A DNA stretch of 64,000 bases from NCBI RefSeq assembly GCF_900411375.1, contig NZ_LS422991.1:1-64000 (forward strand), given 5' to 3'. The DNA is from Lentilactobacillus raoultii. Its GTDB lineage: Bacteria > Bacillota > Bacilli > Lactobacillales > Lactobacillaceae. Each line of letters opens with the position of its first letter. The first letter of the stretch is position 1. The notes beneath the pieces were generated by a model that was not told the DNA's origin, ran no database searches, and saw only the letters and a program-made list of their open reading frames with translations. The position numbers and the translations under genes were made by a program. Below, one piece after another: positions 51,463-61,055 of the stretch.

Positions 51463-52752
51463 TTATTTGGTAAGTGTTTTTTGAGGCGCATTTTCAATCA
51501 GTTCAGCAACGTAATCACCAAACCCGCTGGTACTCAAAACGGTATCTGTCGGTTGTTTGGCAAAGTCGGTAGTGACATGATGCGACTCAATTGCTTGAGA
51601 AATGGCTTGCCGGATCAATTGGGCAACTTCCGTCCATCCCAAGTAGTCAAACATCATCGCACCCGACAAGATCAACGACGTCGGATTTAATTTGTTTTGG
51701 CCGGCAAATTGAGGGGCCGTACCGTGAGTTGCTTCAAAAATTGCCCGGCCGGTTTGATAATTAATATTGCCACCCGGTGCAATGCCAATGCCACCGACCT
51801 GAGCCGCCAATGCATCGGAAATATAATCACCATTTAAGTTCATCGTGGCAACTACTTCAAAATGGCCCGGGTGAAGGAGTGCCTGCTGAAAGAAATTATC
51901 GGTAATGACATCATTAACAATTAATTTCTGCGCTTTTTTGGCTTGTTGATAGGCTTCATCAGCCGCTGCTTTACCCTGATTAGCCTTAATTGCTTCGTAC
52001 TGATGCCATGTAAAGACTTGGTTACCATACTTTTCTGCAGCTTCATAGCCCCACTTTTTAAAGCCGCCTTCGGTCTTTTTCATGATATTTCCTTTATGCA
52101 CCAAAGTGAGCGTATGCCGGTGGTGAGAAAATGCATAATCAATGGCCGCATTGACCAGTCGGGTAGAGCCCTGTTTTGAAATCGGTTTGATCGCAAAAGC
52201 CGAAGTTTCCGGAAAGCGAACCTTGCTCAACTTACCCTGCTTGGCCAACAGCTCTTTCCAAGCCTTGGCATCTTCAGTCCCAACATCACTTTCAATGCCG
52301 GCATAAATATCCTCTGTATTTTCCCGAAAAACGTCAATTTGAACTTTTTCAGGATGGACAACCGGCGACGGCGTACCGGGATAATAGTGAACTGGTCGCA
52401 GGCAGGCGTATAAGTCCAACTCCTGTCGCAATGTGACATTAATCGAACGATGGCCCACCCCAATCGGCGTTGTTAACGGGCCCTTAATGCCGACCAGATA
52501 CTTTTTTAAAGCCGCCAGTGTTTCATCCGGCAGCCACTGTCCGGTTTGTTGATAAGCCGTTTCGCCGGCTAGTAACGGTAACCAATTGATCCGTTTTTGC
52601 CCATCATAAATTTTTTTAACAGCCGCATCAAAGACGACTTTAGCGGCCTGCCAAATCTCAGGACCAATGCCATCCCCCTTAATAAAGGGAATGGTTGGTT
52701 GATCAGGTACCTGAAGCTGACCATTTTTAATGGTGATTTTTTCTTCAGTCAA
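51463..52752 (-). CDS. icd: Isocitrate dehydrogenase (NADP+)
   Basis: Oxidatively decarboxylates isocitrate to 2-oxoglutarate. 429 residues from TTG 52752, which has AAGGAGG 9 nt upstream; an in-frame upstream start at 52800 lies inside citZ and has no ribosome site. Motifs: IPFIKGDGIGPEIW, the isocitrate loop VTLRQELDLYACLRPV, and NGDYISDALAAQVGGIG. The bacterial dimeric NADP type is inferred from size and layout. Last gene of acnA-citZ-icd, overlapping citZ by 8 bp. Confidence 0.95.
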   Translation of the reverse strand: MTEEKITIKNGQLQVPDQPTIPFIKGDGIGPEIWQAAKVVFDAAVKKIYDGQKRINWLPLLAGETAYQQTGQWLPDETLAALKKYLVGIKGPLTTPIGVGHRSINVTLRQELDLYACLRPVHYYPGTPSPVVHPEKVQIDVFRENTEDIYAGIESDVGTEDAKAWKELLAKQGKLSKVRFPETSAFAIKPISKQGSTRLVNAAIDYAFSHHRHTLTLVHKGNIMKKTEGGFKKWGYEAAEKYGNQVFTWHQYEAIKANQGKAAADEAYQQAKKAQKLIVNDVITDNFFQQALLHPGHFEVVATMNLNGDYISDALAAQVGGIGIAPGGNINYQTGRAIFEATHGTAPQFAGQNKLNPTSLILSGAMMFDYLGWTEVAQLIRQAISQAIESHHVTTDFAKQPTDTVLSTSGFGDYVAELIENAPQKTLTK

Positions 52753-53848
52753 CGCTATTTTCCTCCTTGTCGGTAAGGTAATGCCGATCGGTTTTACCAA
52801 TGTATTTGGATGATGGCCTGATCAAACATCCCTCAGCCTGCTGTTCAATGATATGAGCCAACCAGCCTGCCGTTCGACAAGCCGCAAACATCGTGGTAAA
52901 AACTTGCCGATCCAAATTAAAGCAATGATAAATCAATGCGGTATAGTAATCCACATTTGGATGAAGGCCGGTTTTATCAAACATATACTGACGAATCTGT
53001 TCCTGTAAAGTGAAGTAGGCTTCATTTCCAGTCGTGACGGCCAACCGATGAGCAATTTTGCGTAAAATCGCTGCCCGGGGATCACCATTTTTATAAATTC
53101 GGTGACCAAAGCCCATAATTTTATGACCACGGGCAATTTGATCCTTTACGTATTGAATTGGATCCTGCTTGGTTTGGCGAATGGTTTCAAGCATCCTAAA
53201 AACCTGTTCGTTGGCACCACCATGAAGTGGCCCCTTTAATGCACAGATAGCAGCCGTCAAACACGAATAATCATCAGATTGAGTCGAAGCCACTACCCGA
53301 GCGGTAAACGTCGAGGCGTTAAATTCATGATCGGCATGAAGCACCATCACCGTGTTAAACATTGCGACTTGATCTGATGTTGGCCGCTTTCCCGAGAAAA
53401 GGTAGATAAAGTTTTCCACCACTCCCCATTCCCGGTGAACATGCTTAATTGGCAGATCAGCCCGAATGCGAATAATTGCTGCAATCGCAGTTAACATCTT
53501 AGCCAAAATTCGTGGTGGCTCATCGCGCTCAACGTCATTTGTCGTCCCCAACAGTGAAACCGTTGTCCGCAAAATACTCATTGGGTGCTGCGGCTCTCTG
53601 GCAATTCGGGCCATTAATTGAACCGTTTCATACGGTAACGCCATTTGAGAAACCAACTGTTTTCTAAAATCGTGTAACTCATTAGTCGTTGGCAGTCGCG
53701 AATGCCATAACAGAAAGACCACTTCTTCGAAAGGCGCATTTTTCAGTTCCCTAACCGGGTACCCCGAATAAGTCAGTACCGCGTTTTGAGTTGAGCTCAC
53801 TTTGGTTTGATCAACGACCACACCGGCTAAGCCTTTAGGTAATGCCAT
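52745..53848 (-). CDS. citZ: Citrate synthase
   Basis: Condenses oxaloacetate with acetyl-CoA. 367 residues, the size of Gram-positive citrate synthases. Catalytic histidines in GPLHGGANEQ and GFGHRIYKNGDPRA, aspartate in NVDYYTALIYH, arginines in GCLIRPSSKYIG. RBS GGAGG. Lies 17 nt after acnA and overlaps icd. With its neighbours it gives an oxidative branch from oxaloacetate to 2-oxoglutarate. Confidence 0.95.
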   Translation of the reverse strand: MALPKGLAGVVVDQTKVSSTQNAVLTYSGYPVRELKNAPFEEVVFLLWHSRLPTTNELHDFRKQLVSQMALPYETVQLMARIAREPQHPMSILRTTVSLLGTTNDVERDEPPRILAKMLTAIAAIIRIRADLPIKHVHREWGVVENFIYLFSGKRPTSDQVAMFNTVMVLHADHEFNASTFTARVVASTQSDDYSCLTAAICALKGPLHGGANEQVFRMLETIRQTKQDPIQYVKDQIARGHKIMGFGHRIYKNGDPRAAILRKIAHRLAVTTGNEAYFTLQEQIRQYMFDKTGLHPNVDYYTALIYHCFNLDRQVFTTMFAACRTAGWLAHIIEQQAEGCLIRPSSKYIGKTDRHYLTDKEENSVD

Positions 53849-53864
53849 TTTTTATCACCTCCGG

Positions 53865-56507
53865 CTATTGAATCCGCTCATGTTGCGGTGCTTTTTTTGA
53901 ACCAACTTTGTTAGCCACAATCATTGGCATAATGCCGCCGTCCTGGTAGTAAGTCCAATCAACCGGCGTGTCAAAACGAACTGTCGCATCAAACTTGACT
54001 TGCCGGCCGGATTTTTCTGCCGTTACATGAGCGATCTGACCAGCCAATTCGATTGAAAAAGTCTCGGTGCCATCCAGGCCCAGCGTTTCAGCCGTTTGGC
54101 CCGGCAGGTATTGAAGCGGCACGACCCCCATCATGGCTAAGTTGGCCCGGTGAATGCGTTCGAAGCTTTCAGCAATAATGGCTTTAACGCCCAATAGTTT
54201 AACGCCCTTGGCTGCCCAATCACGGGATGACCCCATCCCATAGTCCTTACCGGCCAAAATGACCAGGCCTGTCTGATCAGCTTGATAGCGTTGAGCTGCT
54301 TCAAAAATAGTGGTCTCTTCATTAGTTGGTAAATACCGGGTGAAGCCACCGGTTTTATCCGGCGTTAGTTGATTTCGAAGCCGAATATTCGCCAGGGTTC
54401 CCCGCATCATCACCTCATGGTTGCCACGACGCGACCCATATGAATTAAAATCTTTAATCGCAACACCCTTGGATTTCAGGTATCGGCCAGCTGGTGTCTG
54501 AGCCCCGATATAGCCAGCCGGTGAAATATGATCGGTAGTAATTGAATCCCCAAGCTTAGCTAAGACCCGTAAGCCCGTCAGGTGCTTGCTGCCCGCCGCG
54601 TCATCAAAGAACGGTGGTGAGGCTAAGTACGTTGACTGTGGATCCCACTGATAAGTTGCTGAATGAGGTGCCGGTAACCGATCCCAAGCCGCATTTTGAT
54701 TTAAAATCGATTGATAGTTCTTTTGAAATTCGGCTGGTTTAAGATATTGATGCGTCAATTCATCAACTTCAGCATCACTTGGCCACAAGTCCTTTAAATA
54801 AACCGGTCGGCCGGTTTGATCTTTTCCAACGGGCTGCGTCGTCAAATCAATATCACAGGTCCCCGCCAAAGCATAAATAACCACTAAGGGCGGAGAAGCC
54901 AAGTAGGTATCCTTAATTAAGGGGTTAACCCGACCCTCAAAGTTTCGATTACCGCTTTCAACCGCTGCAATCGGATAAGGATCGTCAGTTAGACGCGTTT
55001 GCAAATCTTCTTTTAATTGACCCGAATTACCAATACAAGTGGTGCATCCGTAACCAACCAGATTAAAGCCCAATTGATCCAGATATGGCTGTAGCCCGGC
55101 GGCTTTTAGATATTGAGTGACAACTCGTGACCCGGGCGCCAGCGATGTTTTCACGTAATCCGGCACTTTTAATCCCAAGCTAACCGCCTTTTTTGCAACC
55201 AAGCCAGCGGCTACCAAGACCTGTGGGTTGGACGTGTTGGTGCAACTGGTAATAGCCGCAATTCCAAGGGATCCGACCCGAATCTTGAATTTTTTTCCAT
55301 TAACAGTGATCGGATAATCAGGCAGGTCACGTCGATCATCAAATTGTTTGGGCATATCCTTTAAATAAACCGTATCCTGTGGTCGATTTGGCCCAGCTAA
55401 ACTACTTTGCACCGTGGCCAATTCCAATGTCTCCGTTTCACTGTAATGACGAGTCTCCTTAGGATTGTAGAACAGATGATTGTGTTTGGCATACTGTTCA
55501 ACGAGTTCGATTTGTTGTGATGATCGGTTAGTTAGCTTCAAATAGTCAAGTGTCTGCTGGTCAATTGGGAAGAAGCCGCACGTGGCACCATATTCGGGCG
55601 CCATATTGGCAATTGTTGCCCGATAGGCTAACGGAAGTTGCTGCATGCCGTCACCATAAAATTCAACAAATTTACCAACCACGTTATGTTCCCGCAATAA
55701 ATGGGTTAAAGCCAATGCCAAATCGGTCGCCGTAACCCCCTCGCCGAGTTGACCGGTTAGTTTGACACCAACTACTTTTGGCATGGGCATATAGGTGGCT
55801 TCACCAAGCATGCTGGATTCTGCTTCAATGCCGCCAACTCCCCAGCCTAAAACACCTAGTCCATTAATCATGGTTGTATGGGAATCAGTACCGACCAACG
55901 TGTCTGGAAAGGCTTCATAACTACCATCAGCTAATTGCTTAGCATGAACTACATCCGCGAGATACTCCAAATTCACCTGATGAATAATCCCAGTGTCAGG
56001 CGGAATCACCGTTAAATTGTCAAAGCTGTTTTGCGCCCATTTTAAAAAAGTATAACGCTCCGCATTTCGCTTAAACTCCTGTCGAATATTGTATGAAAAA
56101 GCTTCATCGTTGCCAGAGTGATCAACTTGTACTGAGTGGTCAATTACCAAGTGAACAGGCACTTCGGGGTTAATTGAGTTGACATCGCCACCACGTTTGG
56201 CAACGGCATCCCGAATTGCCGCCAAGTCTACCAGAGCCGGGACACCTGTCAAATCTTGAAGAATCACCCGTTCCGGCTGGTGGGGAATATCCTGATCATG
56301 TTGGTGATCCCAGTCATCAAAAACAGAAAGGACCTGCTCTCGCTTAGGATCCTGATCAGCATGCCGAAGGGCTTCTTCCAGTAAAATCCGAATACTGTAA
56401 GGTAGGGAGTTAACATCCCGACCCCTATCAGCCATATATGCATCAATATCATAGAACCGGTATGTTTTGTCCGCTAAATGCAGTTGTTGCCGGTACGATT
56501 TGTCCAT
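53865..56507 (-). CDS. acnA: Aconitate hydratase A
   Basis: 880 residues, standard AcnA length. Isomerises citrate to isocitrate with a 4Fe-4S cluster; cluster cysteines are in AAITSCTNTSN and GYGCTTCIGNSG. Other marks are LVIDHSVQVDHSG, VGTDSHTTMINGLGVLGWGVGG and the swivel-domain GKDYGMGSSRDWAAKG. First gene of a three-gene operon that stops at 2-oxoglutarate, so it probably serves glutamate synthesis rather than a full TCA cycle. Confidence 0.97.
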   Translation of the reverse strand: MDKSYRQQLHLADKTYRFYDIDAYMADRGRDVNSLPYSIRILLEEALRHADQDPKREQVLSVFDDWDHQHDQDIPHQPERVILQDLTGVPALVDLAAIRDAVAKRGGDVNSINPEVPVHLVIDHSVQVDHSGNDEAFSYNIRQEFKRNAERYTFLKWAQNSFDNLTVIPPDTGIIHQVNLEYLADVVHAKQLADGSYEAFPDTLVGTDSHTTMINGLGVLGWGVGGIEAESSMLGEATYMPMPKVVGVKLTGQLGEGVTATDLALALTHLLREHNVVGKFVEFYGDGMQQLPLAYRATIANMAPEYGATCGFFPIDQQTLDYLKLTNRSSQQIELVEQYAKHNHLFYNPKETRHYSETETLELATVQSSLAGPNRPQDTVYLKDMPKQFDDRRDLPDYPITVNGKKFKIRVGSLGIAAITSCTNTSNPQVLVAAGLVAKKAVSLGLKVPDYVKTSLAPGSRVVTQYLKAAGLQPYLDQLGFNLVGYGCTTCIGNSGQLKEDLQTRLTDDPYPIAAVESGNRNFEGRVNPLIKDTYLASPPLVVIYALAGTCDIDLTTQPVGKDQTGRPVYLKDLWPSDAEVDELTHQYLKPAEFQKNYQSILNQNAAWDRLPAPHSATYQWDPQSTYLASPPFFDDAAGSKHLTGLRVLAKLGDSITTDHISPAGYIGAQTPAGRYLKSKGVAIKDFNSYGSRRGNHEVMMRGTLANIRLRNQLTPDKTGGFTRYLPTNEETTIFEAAQRYQADQTGLVILAGKDYGMGSSRDWAAKGVKLLGVKAIIAESFERIHRANLAMMGVVPLQYLPGQTAETLGLDGTETFSIELAGQIAHVTAEKSGRQVKFDATVRFDTPVDWTYYQDGGIMPMIVANKVGSKKAPQHERIQ

Positions 56508-56757
56508 AAACTAGCCACCATCCTTTGTAGGTGTCAATGAATTATTTGAATTCAGCTATTAAAAACCGAATAATAGTTGGCTTTTCCGATTAAATTGTCA
56601 ACAATTCATCCTATTTTAATGATAATTTCACGTATATTTAATCTACCTGCAAGTGCCGGGACTGTCAAGGCCTGTTTGCATATTTATTTATTAACTATGT
56701 CAAGCCTTAAACTAAATCCATTTTTGTGAATCTATCCCTCAAAACAGCTATCAATTC
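56508..56757 (-). promoter_or_regulatory. Upstream region of acnA with a palindrome at the -35
   Basis: A minus-strand TTGACA sits inside the perfect palindrome AATTGT-CA-ACAATT (plus-strand 56593-56606). Best -10 choices (TATTAT at 20 nt, AACTAT at 17 nt) are imperfect, so an activator or an unusual spacing is possible. The remainder up to 56757 is AT-rich with no recognisable gene or riboswitch. Confidence 0.4.
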
Positions 56758-56792
56758 AAAAAAGCATCTAGACCAATTACTGATCCAGACAC
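56758..56792 (-). terminator. Terminator of the ECF/transcobalamin-like operon
   Basis: A 12-bp stem with several wobble pairs (56781-56792 with 56764-56775) followed by T6 on the minus strand, 38 nt after the DUF4430 gene. Confidence 0.65.
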
Positions 56793-56829
56793 CTCATGAT
56801 TAAATAATTAAATTTTAAAATAATTGAGT

Positions 56830-57603
56830 TTAAGGCTTATATCCATCAACTGAAAAATACCAGTGAACCCGATCACCAGGCTTGACTCGCTTTTCACCAG
56901 CTGATTTATCGACGTACTTGCCATTAACCGAATACATCCAACCACTACCGGGACGAATATCATTTTCCTTCAACCCGTTAATGGCACTCACGTAGACGTC
57001 CGGACTCTTAGTGTAACTCACTTTTAGATGGGTCCTCATCAAGAGTGAGAAAGCCGTTGCTTTACCGGTAATCTTTTGGAAACCGGCATAAAACTGTTTT
57101 TTATATCCAGAAACCTTCACATACGCTTTGCCGACGACATCAGAGTGATGAGCTGACTTTGGCTTGGCCTTAGCCGTTGCAACTCGCTTTTGACGAGAGG
57201 ACTTCTTTTGAGACTTCGCCTTGCTGGTGGGTTGCCGATTAGCCTTCTTTTTTGCCTTAGAAGACGGGTGTTTAGAAGACTTGGACTGCCCGGAAGACGC
57301 CGGGGCATGATGGCGTGCATTGGAATGCGACTTCTTATTGGCACGGCGATCACTCGAACGACCGGTAGTTGTCGGCTTTTTCGATGAAGCTGCGGAATGC
57401 TTTTTGGATGTCTGTTTGGCCTTTGCCCGATGCTTTTGCTTTGACTTAGACTTCGAACTAGTGGATTGATCCGATTTAGCAGGATGACTTGATTGCGCTG
57501 TTCTGGGATGTTCTTGGGCATGTTGGGCCATTACTTCGCGGATACCAACCGCTAACCCAACTACCAGAACAATCGCAATCAAAATACCGATCATTTTTTT
57601 CAT
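56830..57603 (-). CDS. Membrane-anchored DUF4430 (transcobalamin C-domain-like) protein
   Basis: 257 residues in three parts: an N-terminal membrane anchor (residues 4-24), a linker of about 120 residues made almost only of S, K, H, R, T, A and P, and a C-terminal domain of about 100 residues. That domain has the DUF4430 signature SGWMYSVNGKYVDKSAGEKR then PGDRVHWYF, the fold that forms half of the corrinoid pocket in transcobalamin and intrinsic factor. The linker is long enough to cross the cell wall. Followed by a terminator; last gene of the ECF cluster. Confidence 0.82.
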   Translation of the reverse strand: MKKMIGILIAIVLVVGLAVGIREVMAQHAQEHPRTAQSSHPAKSDQSTSSKSKSKQKHRAKAKQTSKKHSAASSKKPTTTGRSSDRRANKKSHSNARHHAPASSGQSKSSKHPSSKAKKKANRQPTSKAKSQKKSSRQKRVATAKAKPKSAHHSDVVGKAYVKVSGYKKQFYAGFQKITGKATAFSLLMRTHLKVSYTKSPDVYVSAINGLKENDIRPGSGWMYSVNGKYVDKSAGEKRVKPGDRVHWYFSVDGYKP

Positions 57604-57620
57604 AAAACTGCCTCAACTAA

Positions 57621-58670
57621 TTAATTAAGTGAATAGACCGATTGTTTCTTCTGAGCTTGGCGATAAGCCGCATTAGCCAAGTTGACTTGGCCGACACCCA
57701 GTGTTTGACTGGCAGCTCCTTTAATTGAACCGGTTGAATTAACATAGCTTAACATTGCCCGCAATGGTGAAGCACTTTGACCACTCTTAAAGACACTGTT
57801 GGCGTACTTTAAGGTATTCAATTTAGTTGAAAAGGCAATGACTGCTTCCGCAGTGGAGTTGGCATTTGGCACATTTTTACCGTTGTAAGTATAACCATAA
57901 GCACCATTGTCATAAACGGCCTTCTTTAAATAACTCTGACCGTTTTTCAACGCAGTTTGAATGGCGGTGGTGGTTCCCTTGCCACGGGCTAGCCCAATGA
58001 CTGCCATGGCCGTTGTATCACTATCAACCGCTGCAGCTGTATTATTGTAGGCCCAGCCGTGGTTACTCTGTTGGTTCTTGACAATCAAATTACTTAAACT
58101 ATTCTTTGAGAATTTAGCCGTTGACGGGCGCTTGAATTTTGAACTCATTGATACTGCAATCAATGCCTGGCTTTGGACGTTAACGGTCTGTTTAGTCATT
58201 GACTTTCGGTAAAGCGCACTGACTAAATTAACTTTTTGCTTGGAGCCGGCCAAGGTAAAGCGTTGTGGATTATAGCCAACTGCTCTTAAAGCCATAATGG
58301 CATTGGCCAACTCACCCGGGGTGCTCTTTTTATTTAAGACCAGGTTTTTTGCCACCCGTTGTCGTTGGGTCTTAGTAAAATGATAGCCTAACCCCTTAAG
58401 TCCCAGTAGAAAATCGGAATAACCGGCAGCTGCACCAGTCGCCGGATAGGCCTTGCGACTGAATAAGGCCGTTGTTTTGCCGGATAAACCTGTACGGTTC
58501 TTGACTAACATCTTTTTAGCGTACCGATAACTGGCCGTCACCTTAGAACGTTGATAACTTGTCGATGCGGTTTGGCTGCTGGCGGCACTAATGGTAGTGG
58601 CCGGTGCCATCCCCCCAAGCGCCAATAATCCAACCACTGAAACCATTAAAACCCGCTTAAAATTTTTCAT
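57621..58670 (-). CDS. Secreted alpha-toroid (transcobalamin N-domain-like) protein
   Basis: 349 residues from ATG 58670 (AAGGGAAG upstream). A signal peptide (FKRVLMVSVVGLLALGGM) precedes prenyltransferase/squalene-cyclase-like helical repeats: WAYNNTAAAVDSDTTAMAVIGLA, then GAYGYTYNGKNVPNANSTAEAVIA. The same (alpha/alpha)6 barrel forms the N-terminal half of transcobalamin. Placed between the DUF4430 gene and the ECF S-component gene, it probably makes a two-protein extracellular ligand-capture unit. A cobalamin ligand is inferred only. Confidence 0.8.
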   Translation of the reverse strand: MKNFKRVLMVSVVGLLALGGMAPATTISAASSQTASTSYQRSKVTASYRYAKKMLVKNRTGLSGKTTALFSRKAYPATGAAAGYSDFLLGLKGLGYHFTKTQRQRVAKNLVLNKKSTPGELANAIMALRAVGYNPQRFTLAGSKQKVNLVSALYRKSMTKQTVNVQSQALIAVSMSSKFKRPSTAKFSKNSLSNLIVKNQQSNHGWAYNNTAAAVDSDTTAMAVIGLARGKGTTTAIQTALKNGQSYLKKAVYDNGAYGYTYNGKNVPNANSTAEAVIAFSTKLNTLKYANSVFKSGQSASPLRAMLSYVNSTGSIKGAASQTLGVGQVNLANAAYRQAQKKQSVYSLN

Positions 58671-58677
58671 CAAAAAT

Positions 58678-59397
58678 CTACTTCCCTTCATGTTTGGTAG
58701 TCGGCAAAAAGCTGTATTTATCATCAAGTCGTCGAAACAACTTCTGCCAAGGATTTGAAAACAGTGCCAGTAACACTGCATTTGAAACACTGTGAAAAAG
58801 ATCAAACTTGAAACTCAATATAAAGCCCCCGAGGACTGATTTAATCGTTAGCGGATGAACATAAGTCATGATCGACCAGATATCCATAATCCAGCCAAAT
58901 AAGAATCCCCAGAGTGCTCCAAAAACAATCAGCAATCCCAATCGCTTACCGATGATCGTATGGGCAATTAGTGCCGCTGTGAACCCCATCAATCCCCAGG
59001 CAAACATCTGCCATGGTGTCCATGGTCCCTGACCCAAAAAGAGGTTTGAAACCAAGGCCGTTGTGGCACCCACAACAAAGCCCAACTCGGGACCAAGAAT
59101 CATTGCCCCCATTATAATCACAAAACTGGCCGCTTGAACACTGGGAATCGCCGCAAACGCCAATCGTCCAACTACCGCCAATGCAACCAAGATTGCCATG
59201 AACATGAGGGTTGACGTTTTAAGGGGCGTATGTTCAAATCGCCAGTACACCATTAAAAGACTGGCTAATAGGATCATCAAACTAAACATTAGGTAATGTT
59301 GCCCACGTAAAAGTAATGACAGAACCAGAAATGCCGCCATCACCATAAAAATTATTCCCAGTTGAAAAATAGCCCAGCCGGAAAACCAACGTTTCAA
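58678..59397 (-). CDS. ECF transporter substrate-binding (S) membrane component
   Basis: 239 residues with about seven membrane helices. The segment LAVVGRLAFAAIPSVQAASFVIIMGAMILGPELGFVVGA with FLGQGPWTPWQM is characteristic of a group of ECF S components (CbrT/QrtT-like) found with transcobalamin-like proteins. It should bind the vitamin and hand it to the EcfAT module. Its ATG overlaps the stop of the ATPase gene by 4 bp. A cobalamin substrate is likely from context but unproven. Confidence 0.82.
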   Translation of the reverse strand: MKRWFSGWAIFQLGIIFMVMAAFLVLSLLLRGQHYLMFSLMILLASLLMVYWRFEHTPLKTSTLMFMAILVALAVVGRLAFAAIPSVQAASFVIIMGAMILGPELGFVVGATTALVSNLFLGQGPWTPWQMFAWGLMGFTAALIAHTIIGKRLGLLIVFGALWGFLFGWIMDIWSIMTYVHPLTIKSVLGGFILSFKFDLFHSVSNAVLLALFSNPWQKLFRRLDDKYSFLPTTKHEGK

Positions 59398-61055
59398 TTT
59401 ACATCCCCCTTTTCCGCGACCACATCATCGACTAAAATGGCGGTTGGAACCTGATCTCTCAGCAGTCGATTAACCGCTGTCGTAAAGAAAAAATTTTCCG
59501 AGAAAAATTGCCGCCTCGGTAAAATGGTCTCCAAGTCGCCATCAAACATAAACCCGCAGTGGTCGGAGAATTCCGCCGCAAAGGCCATATCATGTGTCGC
59601 CATCACGATAGTGCCCCCGCTGCGTTGATAATCCTTTAACAGCTTTCCAACAATGTATTTAGTATTCGGATCCAAACCGTTGGTCGGTTCATCTAAAATT
59701 AGTAGCACAGGTTCGGCCATTAATGCGATTGCCAGCCCCAATAGCCGCTGTTGACCACCACTTAAATCAAATGGATTTTGAGATTTCAAGTGTGTTAAGC
59801 GACAGTCTTTAAGCATTCTCGCGGCCCGTTCCGCGACATTTTTAATTTCCAGTTGTTGTCCCTGGACGATTAATTCCTGAATCACTGTTTCCTGACCAAA
59901 TTGGAGGGTCGGCTCTTGAGATAAAAATGACAGTTGTTGAATTCGTTGCAGGTTGGACAGTTTCCAAATAAGGCGGCGATTCAGTTTGATCTTTCCGAAT
60001 TGTGGTTTGCGCAAGCCGGCCATCAAGCTTAAGAGGGTTGACTTACCGGACCCATTTTTGCCAACGATCGTCAACCAATCGCCCTTATTTACGAACAAAT
60101 TCAAATGGTCCACCACGTTTTGCTCAGCATTAAACGAGAAGGAAACATTTTTCATCGCCAAAATCGGTTGTTCACCAGCTGCCGTTTTTAAGTCATGAGT
60201 CAAATGAGGAACCGACTTAAACCGAAATTTCCGGGCGCGGATTAGCCGCTGAGCAGTCATTACTGAAAGGGGTAATGGACTAGCTTGGGGATAGTAAGTT
60301 AAAAATAATGCCGGTACTTCTGGGACAAAACGCTTCGTAGTTGGTTGATAAAACATTTTTGCCATAATTGAAGCTGGTGAGCCATCTGCCGCAATGGTGC
60401 GCTGATTCAATAATACCATCCGGGTTGCCAAAGTAATTGGTAAACTCAAATTATGCTCGGTCATCACAATGGTCATCCCAAGTTCCTGATGAATCCTGGC
60501 CAAAATCGCCATGAGATTTCGCGTCATTAACGGATCCAATTGGGCAGTCGGCTCATCTAAAAGAATCACCTTTGGCCGCAAGATTAAGACCGCGGCCAGA
60601 TTAACCAGCTGGAGTTGCCCTCCTGACAAGGTTTCAATCGACTGGTGTAACCAGTGATCCAATCCCAAATAAGTGGTCATTTCTGCAATCCGGCGATTAA
60701 TTTCTCGACTTGGGCAGCCAATGTTTTCCAGTGAAAAGGCCAGTTCTTCAATCACTGTGGGCATTACCGGCTGATGTCTTGGATTCTGACTAACGTAGCC
60801 AATTGTTTGAGCACTTTGCAGCTTCGTCATTTCAGAAATTGATTGGCCGGTTATTGTTATTTGCCCCTCGCGTTGACCATTAGGCAATAGTTCCTTCTTC
60901 AAATGCCGTAGCAGCGTGGTTTTGCCACTGCCGCTATCACCGGCGATCACTAAAAAGTCGCCCTGATTAACGGTCAAGTCAACATTTTGGAGGGTCGGCT
61001 GCTCAGCATGGGGATATGTAAAAGTTAAATGAGTCAGCCTGATTAATTGATCCAT
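59394..61055 (-). CDS. ecfA: ECF transporter ATPase, two fused ABC domains
   Basis: 553 residues with two complete ABC domains: Walker A GDSGSGKTTLL and GKNGSGKSTLL, signatures LSGGQLQLVNLA and LSGGQQRLLGLA, Walker B ILLDEPTAQLDP and LILDEPTNGLDP. It replaces the separate EcfA1 and EcfA2 of the general lactobacillus module, so this is a dedicated (group I-like) ECF transporter. Overlaps ecfT by 13 bp and the S gene by 4 bp. Confidence 0.92.
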   Translation of the reverse strand: MDQLIRLTHLTFTYPHAEQPTLQNVDLTVNQGDFLVIAGDSGSGKTTLLRHLKKELLPNGQREGQITITGQSISEMTKLQSAQTIGYVSQNPRHQPVMPTVIEELAFSLENIGCPSREINRRIAEMTTYLGLDHWLHQSIETLSGGQLQLVNLAAVLILRPKVILLDEPTAQLDPLMTRNLMAILARIHQELGMTIVMTEHNLSLPITLATRMVLLNQRTIAADGSPASIMAKMFYQPTTKRFVPEVPALFLTYYPQASPLPLSVMTAQRLIRARKFRFKSVPHLTHDLKTAAGEQPILAMKNVSFSFNAEQNVVDHLNLFVNKGDWLTIVGKNGSGKSTLLSLMAGLRKPQFGKIKLNRRLIWKLSNLQRIQQLSFLSQEPTLQFGQETVIQELIVQGQQLEIKNVAERAARMLKDCRLTHLKSQNPFDLSGGQQRLLGLAIALMAEPVLLILDEPTNGLDPNTKYIVGKLLKDYQRSGGTIVMATHDMAFAAEFSDHCGFMFDGDLETILPRRQFFSENFFFTTAVNRLLRDQVPTAILVDDVVAEKGDVN

